Assembly: GCF_001544755.2 (NCBI RefSeq)
Contig: NZ_FCOF02000005.1
Coordinates: forward strand, 186,001-250,000
DNA from: Caballeronia catudaia
Lineage (GTDB): Bacteria; Pseudomonadota; Gammaproteobacteria; Burkholderiales; Burkholderiaceae
Reading direction: 5' to 3'
Length of the DNA stretch: 64,000 bases
Positions 1 through 8,073 of this stretch are shown here, one piece after another. Numbering within the stretch: the first letter of the stretch is position 1; each line of letters starts with the position of its first letter. The notes below the pieces were generated by a model. That model did no database searches. It was not told the origin of the DNA and saw only the letters and a list, made by a program, of their open reading frames with translations. The position numbers and the translations under genes were made by a program.

Positions 1-6
1 AGCGGC

Positions 7-957
7 ATGAAAACCATCGACATCATCGACTCGCACACGGGCGGCGAACCGACGCGCCTCGTGACCGCAGGCGGCCCGGATCTCGGGCAAGGCACGCTCG
101 CGCAACGCCTCGAAACGTTCCGCGCGCGTTTCGACGACTGGCGCCGCGCCATTGTCACCGAGCCGCGCGGCTCCGACGTGATGGTCGGCGCGCTGCTCTG
201 CGAACCCGATGATCCCGGCGCGGCGGCGGGCGTCATCTTCTTCAACAACGTCGGCTATCTCGGCATGTGCGGGCACGGCACGATCGGGCTCGTCGCGTCG
301 CTGGCGCATGCGGGCAGGATCGCGCCGGGGCGGCATCGGATCGACACGCCCGTCGGTCCCGTCGATGCCACGCTCAACGCGAACGGCAGCGTCAGCGTGC
401 GCAACGTGCCGGCGTATCGATATAAGCAGGCGGTGACGGTCGATGTGCCCTGTCACGGTCCGCTCACCGGCGACATCGCGTGGGGCGGAAACTGGTTCTT
501 CCTCGTGGCCGATCACGGGCGCGAGCTCGTGCCTGCGCGTATCGCGGAACTGACTGCGTTCACCGAGTCGATCCGCGATGCCTTGCACGCGCAAGGCATC
601 ACTGGCAGGGATGGCGCGTACATCGACCATATCGAATTGTTCGCGGATTCGCCGGTCGCGGGCGTCGACAGCCGCAATTTCGTGCTGTGTCCGGGCAGCG
701 CCTACGATCGCTCGCCGTGCGGCACCGGAACGAGCGCGAAGCTCGCGTGCCTCGCCGCGGACGATCTGCTCGCGCCGGGCGATATCTGGCGCCAGGAAAG
801 CATTATCGGCAGTGTGTTCGAAGGCAGTTATGCGGTCGATCGCGGCGTGCTCATCCCGACGATCACGGGCTACGCGCACGTCATGGGCGAAGGCCGCCTG
901 GTTTTCGACGAGCGCGATCCGTTCATGCGAGGCATCGAGCCCGGCGCGCGCGCATGA
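7..957 (+). CDS. 4-hydroxyproline 2-epimerase (proline racemase family)
   Basis: A 316-residue member of the proline racemase fold, the usual length for the family. It should convert trans-4-hydroxy-L-proline to cis-4-hydroxy-D-proline in the cytoplasm, the first step of hydroxyproline breakdown. Both catalytic cysteines are visible: Cys88 in MCGHGTIG and Cys238 in SPCGTGTS. Two active-site thiols separate true epimerases from the dehydratases, which carry Ser or Thr at one position. The stop overlaps the start of the next gene as ATGA, so the enzyme heads an operon with the three dehydrogenase subunits that act on its product. Only six bases lie upstream in the window, so the promoter is not seen. 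Hydroxyproline rather than proline as substrate is inferred from the neighbours. Confidence 0.93.
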   Translation: MKTIDIIDSHTGGEPTRLVTAGGPDLGQGTLAQRLETFRARFDDWRRAIVTEPRGSDVMVGALLCEPDDPGAAAGVIFFNNVGYLGMCGHGTIGLVASLAHAGRIAPGRHRIDTPVGPVDATLNANGSVSVRNVPAYRYKQAVTVDVPCHGPLTGDIAWGGNWFFLVADHGRELVPARIAELTAFTESIRDALHAQGITGRDGAYIDHIELFADSPVAGVDSRNFVLCPGSAYDRSPCGTGTSAKLACLAADDLLAPGDIWRQESIIGSVFEGSYAVDRGVLIPTITGYAHVMGEGRLVFDERDPFMRGIEPGARA

Positions 958-2093
958 CGGCGGACGTGATCGTCGTCGGCGGCGGCATCGTCGGGGCGGC
1001 GTGTGCGGCGGAATTCGCGGCGCGCGGCGCGACGGTCGAGGTGCTGGAAGCGCGCGGTATCGGCGGCGGTGCGACGGCGGCGGGCATGGGCCACATCGTC
1101 GTGATGAACGATTCGCCTGCGGAATTCGCATTGGCGCGTGCATCGCGCGAATTGTGGCTTGCGCTCGGCCCGCAACTGCGTAAGCGCGATGCGTTCACGC
1201 GCTGCGGCACGGTCTGGATCGCCGAGGACGAGGACGAACTCGACGCCGCCCGTTCGATGCGCGACGCCTTCGCGTCGGCGGGCGTGCGCGCGCACATGCT
1301 CGATCTTGCCGCGCTGCGTGAAGCCGAACCGGCGGTCAGCCACGCGATGCAAGGCGGCCTGCTGATCGACGACGACGCCATCGTGTACGCGCCCGCCGCG
1401 GCGCACTGGCTCCTGACGTATTCGACGCGCATTCGCCTATCGACGGGCTGCGCGGTGAGCGCCGTCGATGCCGACGACACGCACGCCAGCGTCACGCTCG
1501 CGAACGGCGACCGGCGCACGGCCGCGCATGTCGTCGTCGCCAACGGGCTCGCGGTTTCGTCGCTGATCGCGGGCGTGCCGATCGAAGCGAAGAAGGGGCA
1601 TTTGCTCATCACCGATCGCTATCCGGGCACGATTCGTCATCAGGTGCTGGAGCTCGGCTATATCAAGAGCGCGCATCACGCGCGCGGCACGTCGGTGGCG
1701 TTCAATGCGCAGCCGCGTCCAACGGGGCAGGTGCTGATCGGCTCGTCGCGGCAGTTCGGCACGCTCGATCCCGCCGTCGAAATCGACGTGCTCGGCGCGA
1801 TGCTCGCGCGCGCGACGCGCTATCTGCCGGACATCGGCGCGCTCGATGCGATTCGCGCGTGGACGGGTTTTCGCGCCGCCACGCCCGACGGCCTGCCGCT
1901 GATCGGACCGGCGCGCTTTCCCGGCGACCGGTTGTGGCTCGCGGCGGGGCACGAAGGACTCGGCGTGACGACATCGCTCGGCACCGCGAAGCTCATCGCC
2001 GCACGGATGTTCGGCGGCCCGATGCCCTTCGACATGCCCGACCCGAACGCCTTCTCCCCGCAACGATTCTCGACCGAGCACGCCGATGGCTGA
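954..2093 (+). CDS. D-hydroxyproline dehydrogenase, FAD amino-acid oxidase-like subunit
   Basis: A 379-residue flavoprotein of the DAO/glycine oxidase fold. A dinucleotide-binding GGGIVG motif lies at the N-terminus (near residues 8-13), and the C-terminal GHEGLG segment is typical of the family's FAD contact. The frame is open from further upstream, but the ATG at 954 overlaps the epimerase stop (ATGA) and places the Rossmann motif at residue 5 onwards, so I take it as the start. With the two following genes it matches the heteromeric D-hydroxyproline dehydrogenase described in Pseudomonas aeruginosa, which oxidises cis-4-hydroxy-D-proline to pyrroline-4-hydroxy-2-carboxylate. It would be the substrate-oxidising subunit. 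A related role on another D-amino acid or opine cannot be excluded. Confidence 0.88.
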   Translation: MTADVIVVGGGIVGAACAAEFAARGATVEVLEARGIGGGATAAGMGHIVVMNDSPAEFALARASRELWLALGPQLRKRDAFTRCGTVWIAEDEDELDAARSMRDAFASAGVRAHMLDLAALREAEPAVSHAMQGGLLIDDDAIVYAPAAAHWLLTYSTRIRLSTGCAVSAVDADDTHASVTLANGDRRTAAHVVVANGLAVSSLIAGVPIEAKKGHLLITDRYPGTIRHQVLELGYIKSAHHARGTSVAFNAQPRPTGQVLIGSSRQFGTLDPAVEIDVLGAMLARATRYLPDIGALDAIRAWTGFRAATPDGLPLIGPARFPGDRLWLAAGHEGLGVTTSLGTAKLIAARMFGGPMPFDMPDPNAFSPQRFSTEHADG

Positions 2094-2334
2094 TCTCGTC
2101 CATGTGACCGTCGATGGCCAAACGCTCTCCGTGCCCGTCTTCACGACCGTCGCGGCCGCCATCGCCATGCGCGGCATCGGCGGGACGCGGCGCTCCGTCT
2201 CCGGCGAGCCGCGCGCCGCGCTGTGCGGCATGGGCGTGTGTCACGAATGCCGCGTGAAAGTCGATGGCCGCGCGCATGTGCTCGGCTGTCAGACGCTGTG
2301 CCGCGACGGCCTTTCCATCGAGACGATGCGATGA
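2086..2334 (+). CDS. D-hydroxyproline dehydrogenase, small [2Fe-2S] subunit
   Basis: An 82-residue ferredoxin-like protein. It carries the plant-type cluster ligands Cys47, Cys52, Cys55 and Cys68 (C-x4-C-x2-C-x12-C), with an extra Cys72. Such small iron-sulfur subunits pass electrons between the two flavin subunits of opine, sarcosine and hydroxyproline dehydrogenase-type complexes. The start overlaps the preceding gene by 8 bp and the stop overlaps the next start as ATGA, so all subunits are probably made by coupled translation. The function comes from the cluster motif plus operon position. The short length rules out an independent catalytic role. Confidence 0.87.
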   Translation: MADLVHVTVDGQTLSVPVFTTVAAAIAMRGIGGTRRSVSGEPRAALCGMGVCHECRVKVDGRAHVLGCQTLCRDGLSIETMR

Positions 2335-3611
2335 ACGTCGAAGCATGCGATATCGCGATCGTCGGCGCGGGGCCGGCGGGTTTGAGCGCGGCGCGGGTGG
2401 CGGCGCGAGCGGGCGTGCGCGTCGCGCTCATCGACGACAATCCGCGCGCGGGCGGCCAGATCTGGCGGCAAGGCCCGGCGCTCGCGCCCGCCGCGCCATT
2501 GCGCCAATGGCTCGATGACACGCGCCCGCATACGAACCTCGTCGTCATGAACGCGACGAAGGTCGCCGCCGCGCCCGGCGACAAGCAGCTCTTGCTGGAA
2601 CGCGACGGCGCGCCGGTCGTGCTCGCGTATTCGAAGCTGATTCTCGCCACCGGCGCGCGGGAGCGGCTCTTGCCGTTCGAAGGCTGGACGCTGCCCGGCG
2701 TCACGGGCGCGGGCGGCTTGCAGGCGCTCGTCAAGGGCGGCATGCCGGTGCGCGGCGAGCGTATCGTCGTGGCGGGCAGCGGGCCGCTGCTGCTCGCCGT
2801 CGCCGATACCGCCCGCCGTCACGGCGCGCACGTCGTCGCGGTGATAGAACAGGCGCCGTGGGCGCGTGTCGCGCGCTTCGTCGCGTCGCTCGCGCTGACG
2901 CCGGGCAAGCTGGCGCAGGCCGTCGCGCTCGGCGCGGTGCGTTATCGGACGGGCAGTGTCGTCGTGAGGGCGCATGGCGATGCGCGCGTGGATGCGGTCA
3001 CGCTTCGCACGCGCGGACGCGAAGTCACGCTCGCAGCGGACCGCATCGCGTGCGGTTACGGACTCGTGCCGAACGCGACGCTTGCGCTCGCGCTCGGCTG
3101 CACGATCGGCGAGATCGACGGCGCGATACACGTCGACGATGCGCAGCGCACTTCGCAAGCCGATGTCTTCGCGGCGGGCGAATGCACGGGCATCGGCGGC
3201 ATGGAGCTGGCGAGCGTCGAAGGCGCGCTGGCGGCGCACGCGGCGCTCGGCACGACCGCGCACGCGCGTCTTCTGCGTCTCATACGCGAGCGCGATCGCT
3301 GGCGCGCGTTCGCGCAACGCGTGGCGCAGGCGTTCGAACTGGGCGCCGACGCGCGCGCGATGCCATCGCCGGACACGTTGCTATGCCGCTGTGAAGATGT
3401 GTCGATCGGAGAAGCCTCGATGCACGCGAACTGGCGCGACGCCAGGCTTCAGACGCGCTGCGGCATGGGACGCTGTCAGGGGCGGATCTGCGGCGAGGCG
3501 GCATCGGTGTATTTCGGCTGGCCCCGTGCGGCGGCGCGTCCGCCGTTCGCGCCGGTGCGCATCGACACGCTGATCGTCGCGCGCGATCACGCCGGACCGA
3601 CCGTTCGATAG
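2331..3611 (+). CDS. D-hydroxyproline dehydrogenase, FAD/NAD-type large subunit with bfd-like tail
   Basis: A 426-residue pyridine nucleotide-disulfide-type flavoprotein. The FAD-binding GAGPAG motif is near residue 12, a second Rossmann motif (AGSGPL) lies mid-protein, and the C-terminus has a BFD-like [2Fe-2S] cysteine set (CRCEDV, then CGMGRCQGRIC). The arrangement is that of the alpha subunit of heteromeric D-hydroxyproline, octopine or nopaline dehydrogenases, which takes electrons from the amino-acid-oxidising subunit and passes them on. The ATG at 2331 overlaps the preceding stop. The deaminase and semialdehyde dehydrogenase needed to complete the pathway are not in the window and would have to lie to the left or elsewhere. 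Confidence 0.87.
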   Translation: MNVEACDIAIVGAGPAGLSAARVAARAGVRVALIDDNPRAGGQIWRQGPALAPAAPLRQWLDDTRPHTNLVVMNATKVAAAPGDKQLLLERDGAPVVLAYSKLILATGARERLLPFEGWTLPGVTGAGGLQALVKGGMPVRGERIVVAGSGPLLLAVADTARRHGAHVVAVIEQAPWARVARFVASLALTPGKLAQAVALGAVRYRTGSVVVRAHGDARVDAVTLRTRGREVTLAADRIACGYGLVPNATLALALGCTIGEIDGAIHVDDAQRTSQADVFAAGECTGIGGMELASVEGALAAHAALGTTAHARLLRLIRERDRWRAFAQRVAQAFELGADARAMPSPDTLLCRCEDVSIGEASMHANWRDARLQTRCGMGRCQGRICGEAASVYFGWPRAAARPPFAPVRIDTLIVARDHAGPTVR

Positions 3612-3626
3612 TGGGGCGAGCGCGAA

Positions 3627-3655
3627 TTCCGACCGCGCGTGCGCGCTCCTATAAT
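3627..3655 (+). promoter_or_regulatory. sigma70-type promoter of the PAS-AraC regulator
   Basis: A perfect -10 hexamer TATAAT (3650-3655) lies 17 bp downstream of TTCCGA (3627-3632), which is a reasonable -35. It would start transcription near 3662, about 45 bases before the ATG at 3706. The regulator therefore seems to be transcribed separately from the dehydrogenase operon. Predicted by eye only. Confidence 0.55.
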
Positions 3656-3668
3656 CGGTCGTCCGATT
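3653..3668. repeat. inverted repeat overlapping the predicted -10 and start site
   Basis: AATCGG and CCGATT form 6-bp perfect arms around a 4-base centre, overlapping the end of the predicted -10 box and the likely transcription start of the AraC gene. The position suits an autoregulatory operator. That role is inference. Confidence 0.4.
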
Positions 3669-3705
3669 CCATCGAGCTCCATCGAGCGATACCGAAACCC
3701 CGCGC

Positions 3706-4530
3706 ATGAACAGCACGACCGCCCTCATGAACAGCGCGGCGCCGATCGCGCAAGCCGCAGCGACTTTCTCCGAAATGCTCGCGCATTTCGCGCTGCTCGC
3801 GCCGGTCTTCGACGCGATGCCCGACATTGTGTTCTTCGTGAAGGACCGCGACGCGCGCTACGCGATGGTCAATCGCACGCTCGCGCGCCGCTGCGGACAC
3901 AAGGACGACAAGTCGGCGCTCATCGGCAAGACCGCGGAGGATGTGTTTCCGCGGCGCTTCGGGCGCATCTATACGGTCCAGGATCAGGCGATCATCGCGC
4001 AGGGGCATCAGCTCATCGATCAACTCGAACTGCATCTCTATCCGGGACGCGAGCCTGGCTGGTGCATGACATGCAAAGAGCCGCTCCATGACCGGCGCGG
4101 GCATATCGTCGGGCTCGCGGGCATATCGCGCGATCTGCAGGCCGCCGAGGGCACGCATCCCGCCTACAGCCGGCTTGCGGCGGTGGTTCAGCACATTCAG
4201 GAAAATTACGTGCAGCCGCTCAACATGCGGCAGCTCGCGCAGATGGCGAACATGTCGATCGCGCAACTGGAGCGCTATTTCCACAAGGTCTTCCATCTGA
4301 CGCCGCGTCAGGTTCTCTTGAAGACGCGGCTCGATGCGGCCACCGCGCTGCTCGTCTCGCAGGCGAAAGTCACCGATGTCGCCGCGCTGTGCGGCTACAC
4401 CGATCACAGCGCGTTCACGCGCCAGTTCAAGGCGACCGTTGGCATCACGCCGAGCGAATACCGCGCGCTGCTCCAGGCTGGAACGGCGAACGCGTCGCGC
4501 CCCGATTACGCGCGGGATTCAAATGTCTGA
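3706..4530 (+). CDS. PAS domain AraC-family transcriptional regulator
   Basis: A 274-residue regulator. Residues about 25-145 form a PAS sensory domain (DAMPDIVFFVKDRDARY and onwards, ending in a PAC-like segment). Residues about 165-265 form the two helix-turn-helix units of the AraC/XylS family, recognisable from LNMRQLAQMANMS and the closing GYTDHSAFTRQFK region. It lies directly downstream of the hydroxyproline operon on the same strand with its own promoter, so control of that operon is the simplest hypothesis. The PAS ligand is unknown. A second in-frame ATG at 3727 is an alternative start. The family assignment is firm; the regulatory target is inferred. Confidence 0.85.
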   Translation: MNSTTALMNSAAPIAQAAATFSEMLAHFALLAPVFDAMPDIVFFVKDRDARYAMVNRTLARRCGHKDDKSALIGKTAEDVFPRRFGRIYTVQDQAIIAQGHQLIDQLELHLYPGREPGWCMTCKEPLHDRRGHIVGLAGISRDLQAAEGTHPAYSRLAAVVQHIQENYVQPLNMRQLAQMANMSIAQLERYFHKVFHLTPRQVLLKTRLDAATALLVSQAKVTDVAALCGYTDHSAFTRQFKATVGITPSEYRALLQAGTANASRPDYARDSNV

Positions 4531-4882
4531 CGGGAAATCGGGACACGGTCGATGCCGGAATTACACGGTCGTGCGCACGGATCGTGAATCCTGCCGGCGC
4601 GCTTGAGCGGGAACGCCCGCAGGATGCGGCGCTGGCGGCCATCGATGCGAGTCGGTTCGAATCTTGCTTAATCAGGCACGCAGCGGCCGGGAAGCTTCGC
4701 GCACCGGCGCTGCCGAAACCGCGCGGCGTTCCGCACCGGCGCACACGCGGCGTAAATAGCGGTGCGTTCGGAATTCCTGCCGCGTTTTCGTGTCAATCAG
4801 TGCGTGCACCCTCGCGCGCGCGGCGGCGACAAGTTGGAGACCTCCGCGAGAATTCCGTTTTTCAGCAGTTGAAAATAACATC
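4531..4882. other. gene-free stretch upstream of the orphan receiver gene
   Basis: About 350 bases with no convincing coding frame; open frames here have the look of antisense or shadow reading. It presumably holds the promoter of the receiver gene at 4883. No clear hairpin terminator for the AraC gene was found. Confidence 0.5.
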
Positions 4883-5293
4883 ATGAGCGAAGTAGCAAGA
4901 CTGGGGCATATGCGGATCGTACTCATCGAAGACGATCCCGAGAGCAGGGCATCACTGCAGATGTTGCTGGAAGAAGAAGGTGCGGAAGTCGTAGCCGTGC
5001 CTGACGCCGAAGACGGCGCGCAGGCGGCGATCGAGCATCTTCCCGATGCGGTGATCTGCGATCTGGACCTACCCGAGATGGACGGTTTTTATCTCATCCA
5101 ACGTTTGCGCGATCACGAGATACGGGGCAATCTGCCGCCGTCCGTGGCCATTGCGCTGACGGGACACGGCGGCGACGAATACCGATTACGCAGCATCGGC
5201 GAGGGTTTCCAGCATTTCATGACAAAGCCGGTGCATCCCGATGAACTCGTCACGCTGATACAGGATGCGGCTGGCGCGCGCGTTGTGATGTAA
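4883..5293 (+). CDS. stand-alone response regulator receiver protein
   Basis: A 136-residue single-domain receiver of the CheY type with no output domain. The acidic pair (EDD near residues 13-15), phospho-acceptor Asp60 (CDLDLPEMDG), the Thr in ALTG and the Lys in TKP are all present, so phosphorylation should work. The frame is open from 4790, but the residues before 4883 have no receiver similarity; ATG 4910 is a further alternative. No kinase is adjacent. It may be a phosphate sink or an adaptor for a distant kinase, possibly the hybrid kinase at 8074. Confidence 0.82.
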   Translation: MSEVARLGHMRIVLIEDDPESRASLQMLLEEEGAEVVAVPDAEDGAQAAIEHLPDAVICDLDLPEMDGFYLIQRLRDHEIRGNLPPSVAIALTGHGGDEYRLRSIGEGFQHFMTKPVHPDELVTLIQDAAGARVVM

Positions 5294-5347
5294 GCGTGAC
5301 GTGACGGTAATTCGCGCCGCCCGTGCAAGGCGGCGCGCATGGACGAT

Positions 5348-5518
5348 CTAAGACCGGTCGCGGTTGCGCGCCCGCGTCGCGCCCGTAATCACGGCGATGC
5401 CGAGCATGATGACGGCGACGATCATGATCGTGTGCTGCGCGACGTGCATCGCAACGAGCGCCCAACTCACGCCGCCGATAAAAATCAGCCAACCTACGAG
5501 ATAAATGACTAGCGTCAT
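5348..5518 (-). CDS. small two-helix membrane protein (56 residues)
   Basis: A 56-codon frame starting MTLVIYLVGWLIF. It has two hydrophobic spans of about 18-20 residues separated by a short HVAQH turn, and an Arg-rich tail. A strong ribosome binding site (AGGAG, 5-6 bases before the ATG) supports it as a real gene. It is divergent from the glutathione S-transferase gene and convergent with the receiver gene. No family could be named. A role as a small inner-membrane protein is all the sequence supports. Confidence 0.65.
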   Translation of the reverse strand: MTLVIYLVGWLIFIGGVSWALVAMHVAQHTIMIVAVIMLGIAVITGATRARNRDRS

Positions 5519-5669
5519 CGACTTCTCCTTTTTTCATTGTGTGCGGAAATCGTAGTGCGGCCTTCATGAAAGGGCCTTATCCTTTCGACGCCCGGGCGCG
5601 CATAAGTTCATCGGATGCAAGGGGCGTACCGCGGTGGCATCGTCGAACTTGAAAACAAGAGCCAAAGCC

Positions 5670-6341
5670 ATGCTGACCGTCTACCATCTCAACAACTCCC
5701 GTTCCCAGCGCGTGCTCTGGATGCTCGAGGAACTCGGCGTTGAATACGAGCTGAAGCGCTATCAACGCGATCCGCGCACGATGCTCGCGCCGCCTGAACT
5801 CCGCGCCGTGCATCCGCTCGGCAAGTCGCCGGTCGTCACCGATGGCGATCTGACGCTCGCGGAGTCCGGCGCGATCATCGAATATCTCGTCGAGCGTTAT
5901 GGCGAAGGGCGTTTCTCGCCGCCGCCGGGCACGTCCGCCGAGCGCGTGCGCTACAACTACTGGATGCATTACGCGGAAGGTTCGGCGATGCCGCCGCTCT
6001 TGCTCAAGCTCGTCGCGCGCCGGCTGGAAAGCGCCAAGATGCCGTTCTTCGCGAAGCCGATCGCACGGCGTATCGCGCAGACGATGCAAAGCAGTTTCAT
6101 CGACCCGCAACTGCGGCTGCACTTCGGCTATATCGAAGCGGAGCTCGCCAGATCGACGTGGTTCGCCGGCGAGACCTTCAGCGCCGCCGACGTCCAGATG
6201 AGCTTCCCGCTCGAAACCGGCAGCCAGCGCGCGGGTGCGAAGTCGATGCCGCATATCCGCGCATTTCTGGAACGCATCCACGCGCGGCCGGCGTACCAGC
6301 GCGCGCTGGAACGCGGCGGGCGCTACGACTACGCCACCTAG
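5670..6341 (+). CDS. glutathione S-transferase
   Basis: A 223-residue cytosolic GST. The N-terminal thioredoxin-like domain (residues 1-80) starts MLTVYHLNNSRSQRV with a likely catalytic Ser. It also has the cis-Pro loop KSPVV and the gamma-glutamyl-binding ESGAI motif. The C-terminal helical domain follows, with conserved FSAADVQMS. The frame is open from 5634, but ATG 5670 matches the usual family N-terminus. No substrate-specific neighbours are present, so the electrophile it conjugates is unknown. Confidence 0.88.
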   Translation: MLTVYHLNNSRSQRVLWMLEELGVEYELKRYQRDPRTMLAPPELRAVHPLGKSPVVTDGDLTLAESGAIIEYLVERYGEGRFSPPPGTSAERVRYNYWMHYAEGSAMPPLLLKLVARRLESAKMPFFAKPIARRIAQTMQSSFIDPQLRLHFGYIEAELARSTWFAGETFSAADVQMSFPLETGSQRAGAKSMPHIRAFLERIHARPAYQRALERGGRYDYAT

Positions 6342-6431
6342 CCAATCGGCCGTTCGGCCGACCTGCCGGCGCACGCGGCGCGTTGCGTACAATCAGGTGC
6401 ACGACGCAACCACTCAGCCCAAAGGCGACGC

Positions 6432-8069
6432 ATGGCCCGAATCGTTCCCGACGACTGGAAGAATCTCGACGCGACCGGCGCGGCGGCGCGCGAACTCGAA
6501 ACCCTCGCGCTGCTCGAAAAACTGCCCGACGACTACACGGTGTATCACGGCGTCCACTGGACGCGCATCAACGAAGGTTTTTCCGTATTCGGCGAGGCGG
6601 ACTTCGTCGTGGTCGCGCCTTCGGGCCGCGTGCTGATGATCGAGATGAAGGCGGGTTTCCTGCGCGAAACGAGCTCCGGCCTCGTGAAGGTCTATCTGCA
6701 GAAGGAACGCAACGTCGCCATTCAACTCGCGCGCACGCTGGAAAACCTGCATCGGCGCTTCACGGCGGCGTTCGGCGCGGGCACGTATCGCATCGAAGAA
6801 TTGCTGTATTGCCCCGACTACACGGTGAAGAACGCCGCGATCGCGGGCGTTTCGCCTACGCGCATCGTCGATGCGAGCCGCAAAGCGCAACTCGCGCGCG
6901 TCGTGCTGGAGATTTTGCCGCCCGATGAGCCGCGCTTCGAAGCGGCGGCGCGCATCCATCATTTTCTCGCCGATGAACTCTCGCTCACGCCCGACACCAA
7001 TGCGCTCGTCGGCGCGGCGAACACGCTCGTCACGCGTTTGTCGGGCGGGCTCGCGACCTGGGCGCGCCGGCTCGAGTTCGAGCCGTTTCGTCTGCGCGTG
7101 ATCGCCACCGCCGGCGCGGGCAAGACGCAACTCGCCGTGCGCGTGATGCGCGACGCGCTCGCGCAAGGCAAGAGCGTGCTCTACGTGTGTTTCAACCGGC
7201 CGCTCGCCGACCATATCCGCGCGATCGCGCCGAAAGAGGCGAAGGTCGCGAATTACCATCAACTGAGCGCGGCCGTCGCGCGCGATGCGGGCAGCCCGCC
7301 CGATTTCAGCCAGCCCAATGTCTTCGCGACGCTCGAAGAGCGTTTCGCCGCCGTGCCCGTGCCGGAGCATTGGAAGACCGATGTGCTGATCGTCGACGAA
7401 GGTCAGGACTTTCACGCGGCATGGGTCGAGGCGCTCGAACGCCTGCTGAATGCGGACGGCGCGTGGTGGTGGCTCGAAGATCCGATGCAGAACCTCTATC
7501 TGCGCGAGCCGGTGCCGCTGCCGGGCTGGACCATCCTGCGCGAGAGCACGAACTACCGCAGCCCGCGCGATCTGCTCGGTTTCATCCGCAAGATCGTCGG
7601 TCCCGAGGTGCGGCTCGATGCGGGCAGCCCGTTCGACGGCTCGGACGTCAGCATATCGACCTACGATGACGGTCATGCCGAGGAGATCGTCGAGGCGACC
7701 AAGCGCGCGATCACCCACGCGCTGTCGCTCGGTTTCCGCAAGCAGGACATCGCGGTGCTGTCGTTCCGGGGCCGCGAGGGCTCGGCGCTCACGGCTGTCG
7801 ATCAGCTCGGTCCGCACCGGCTGCGCGCCTTCACCGGCACCTACGATCTGTTCGGTAACCCGGAATATCGCGAAGGCGACGTGTTGCTCGAATCGATCTA
7901 TCGCTTCAAGGGGCAATCTGCGCCGTGCGTGATCCTCACGGAAGTCGATTTCGACGCGCTCGACGATCAGGCCGCGCGCAAGATTTTCGTCGGCGCGACG
8001 CGGGCGACGATGAAGCTGATCGTGGTCGCATCCGGGCGCGCGGCCCGGGTCATCGAAGCGTTGCAGTAG
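6432..8069 (+). CDS. NERD-type nuclease domain fused to SF1 (UvrD-like) helicase/ATPase
   Basis: A 545-residue fusion. The N-terminal 100 residues carry a PD-(D/E)xK-like arrangement (Asp57, then Glu71-x-Lys73 in LMIEMKAG) as in NERD nuclease-related domains. From residue 215 there is a superfamily 1 helicase core: Walker A ATAGAGKT (225-232, Lys231), motif II VDEGQD (321-326), and near the C-terminus FKGQ and GATRA motifs. It is likely a DNA-processing or defence-type ATPase. Its stop lies 4 bp before the start of a hybrid histidine kinase, so the two are probably co-transcribed, which is an unusual pairing. Domain identities rest on motifs read by eye. Confidence 0.78.
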   Translation: MARIVPDDWKNLDATGAAARELETLALLEKLPDDYTVYHGVHWTRINEGFSVFGEADFVVVAPSGRVLMIEMKAGFLRETSSGLVKVYLQKERNVAIQLARTLENLHRRFTAAFGAGTYRIEELLYCPDYTVKNAAIAGVSPTRIVDASRKAQLARVVLEILPPDEPRFEAAARIHHFLADELSLTPDTNALVGAANTLVTRLSGGLATWARRLEFEPFRLRVIATAGAGKTQLAVRVMRDALAQGKSVLYVCFNRPLADHIRAIAPKEAKVANYHQLSAAVARDAGSPPDFSQPNVFATLEERFAAVPVPEHWKTDVLIVDEGQDFHAAWVEALERLLNADGAWWWLEDPMQNLYLREPVPLPGWTILRESTNYRSPRDLLGFIRKIVGPEVRLDAGSPFDGSDVSISTYDDGHAEEIVEATKRAITHALSLGFRKQDIAVLSFRGREGSALTAVDQLGPHRLRAFTGTYDLFGNPEYREGDVLLESIYRFKGQSAPCVILTEVDFDALDDQAARKIFVGATRATMKLIVVASGRAARVIEALQ

Positions 8070-8073
8070 CCGG

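Noticed and set aside
870..1612. Long leftward open frames inside the flavoprotein subunit gene
   Set aside because: They are Arg/Ala-rich antisense shadows of a well-recognised gene, typical of high-GC DNA.
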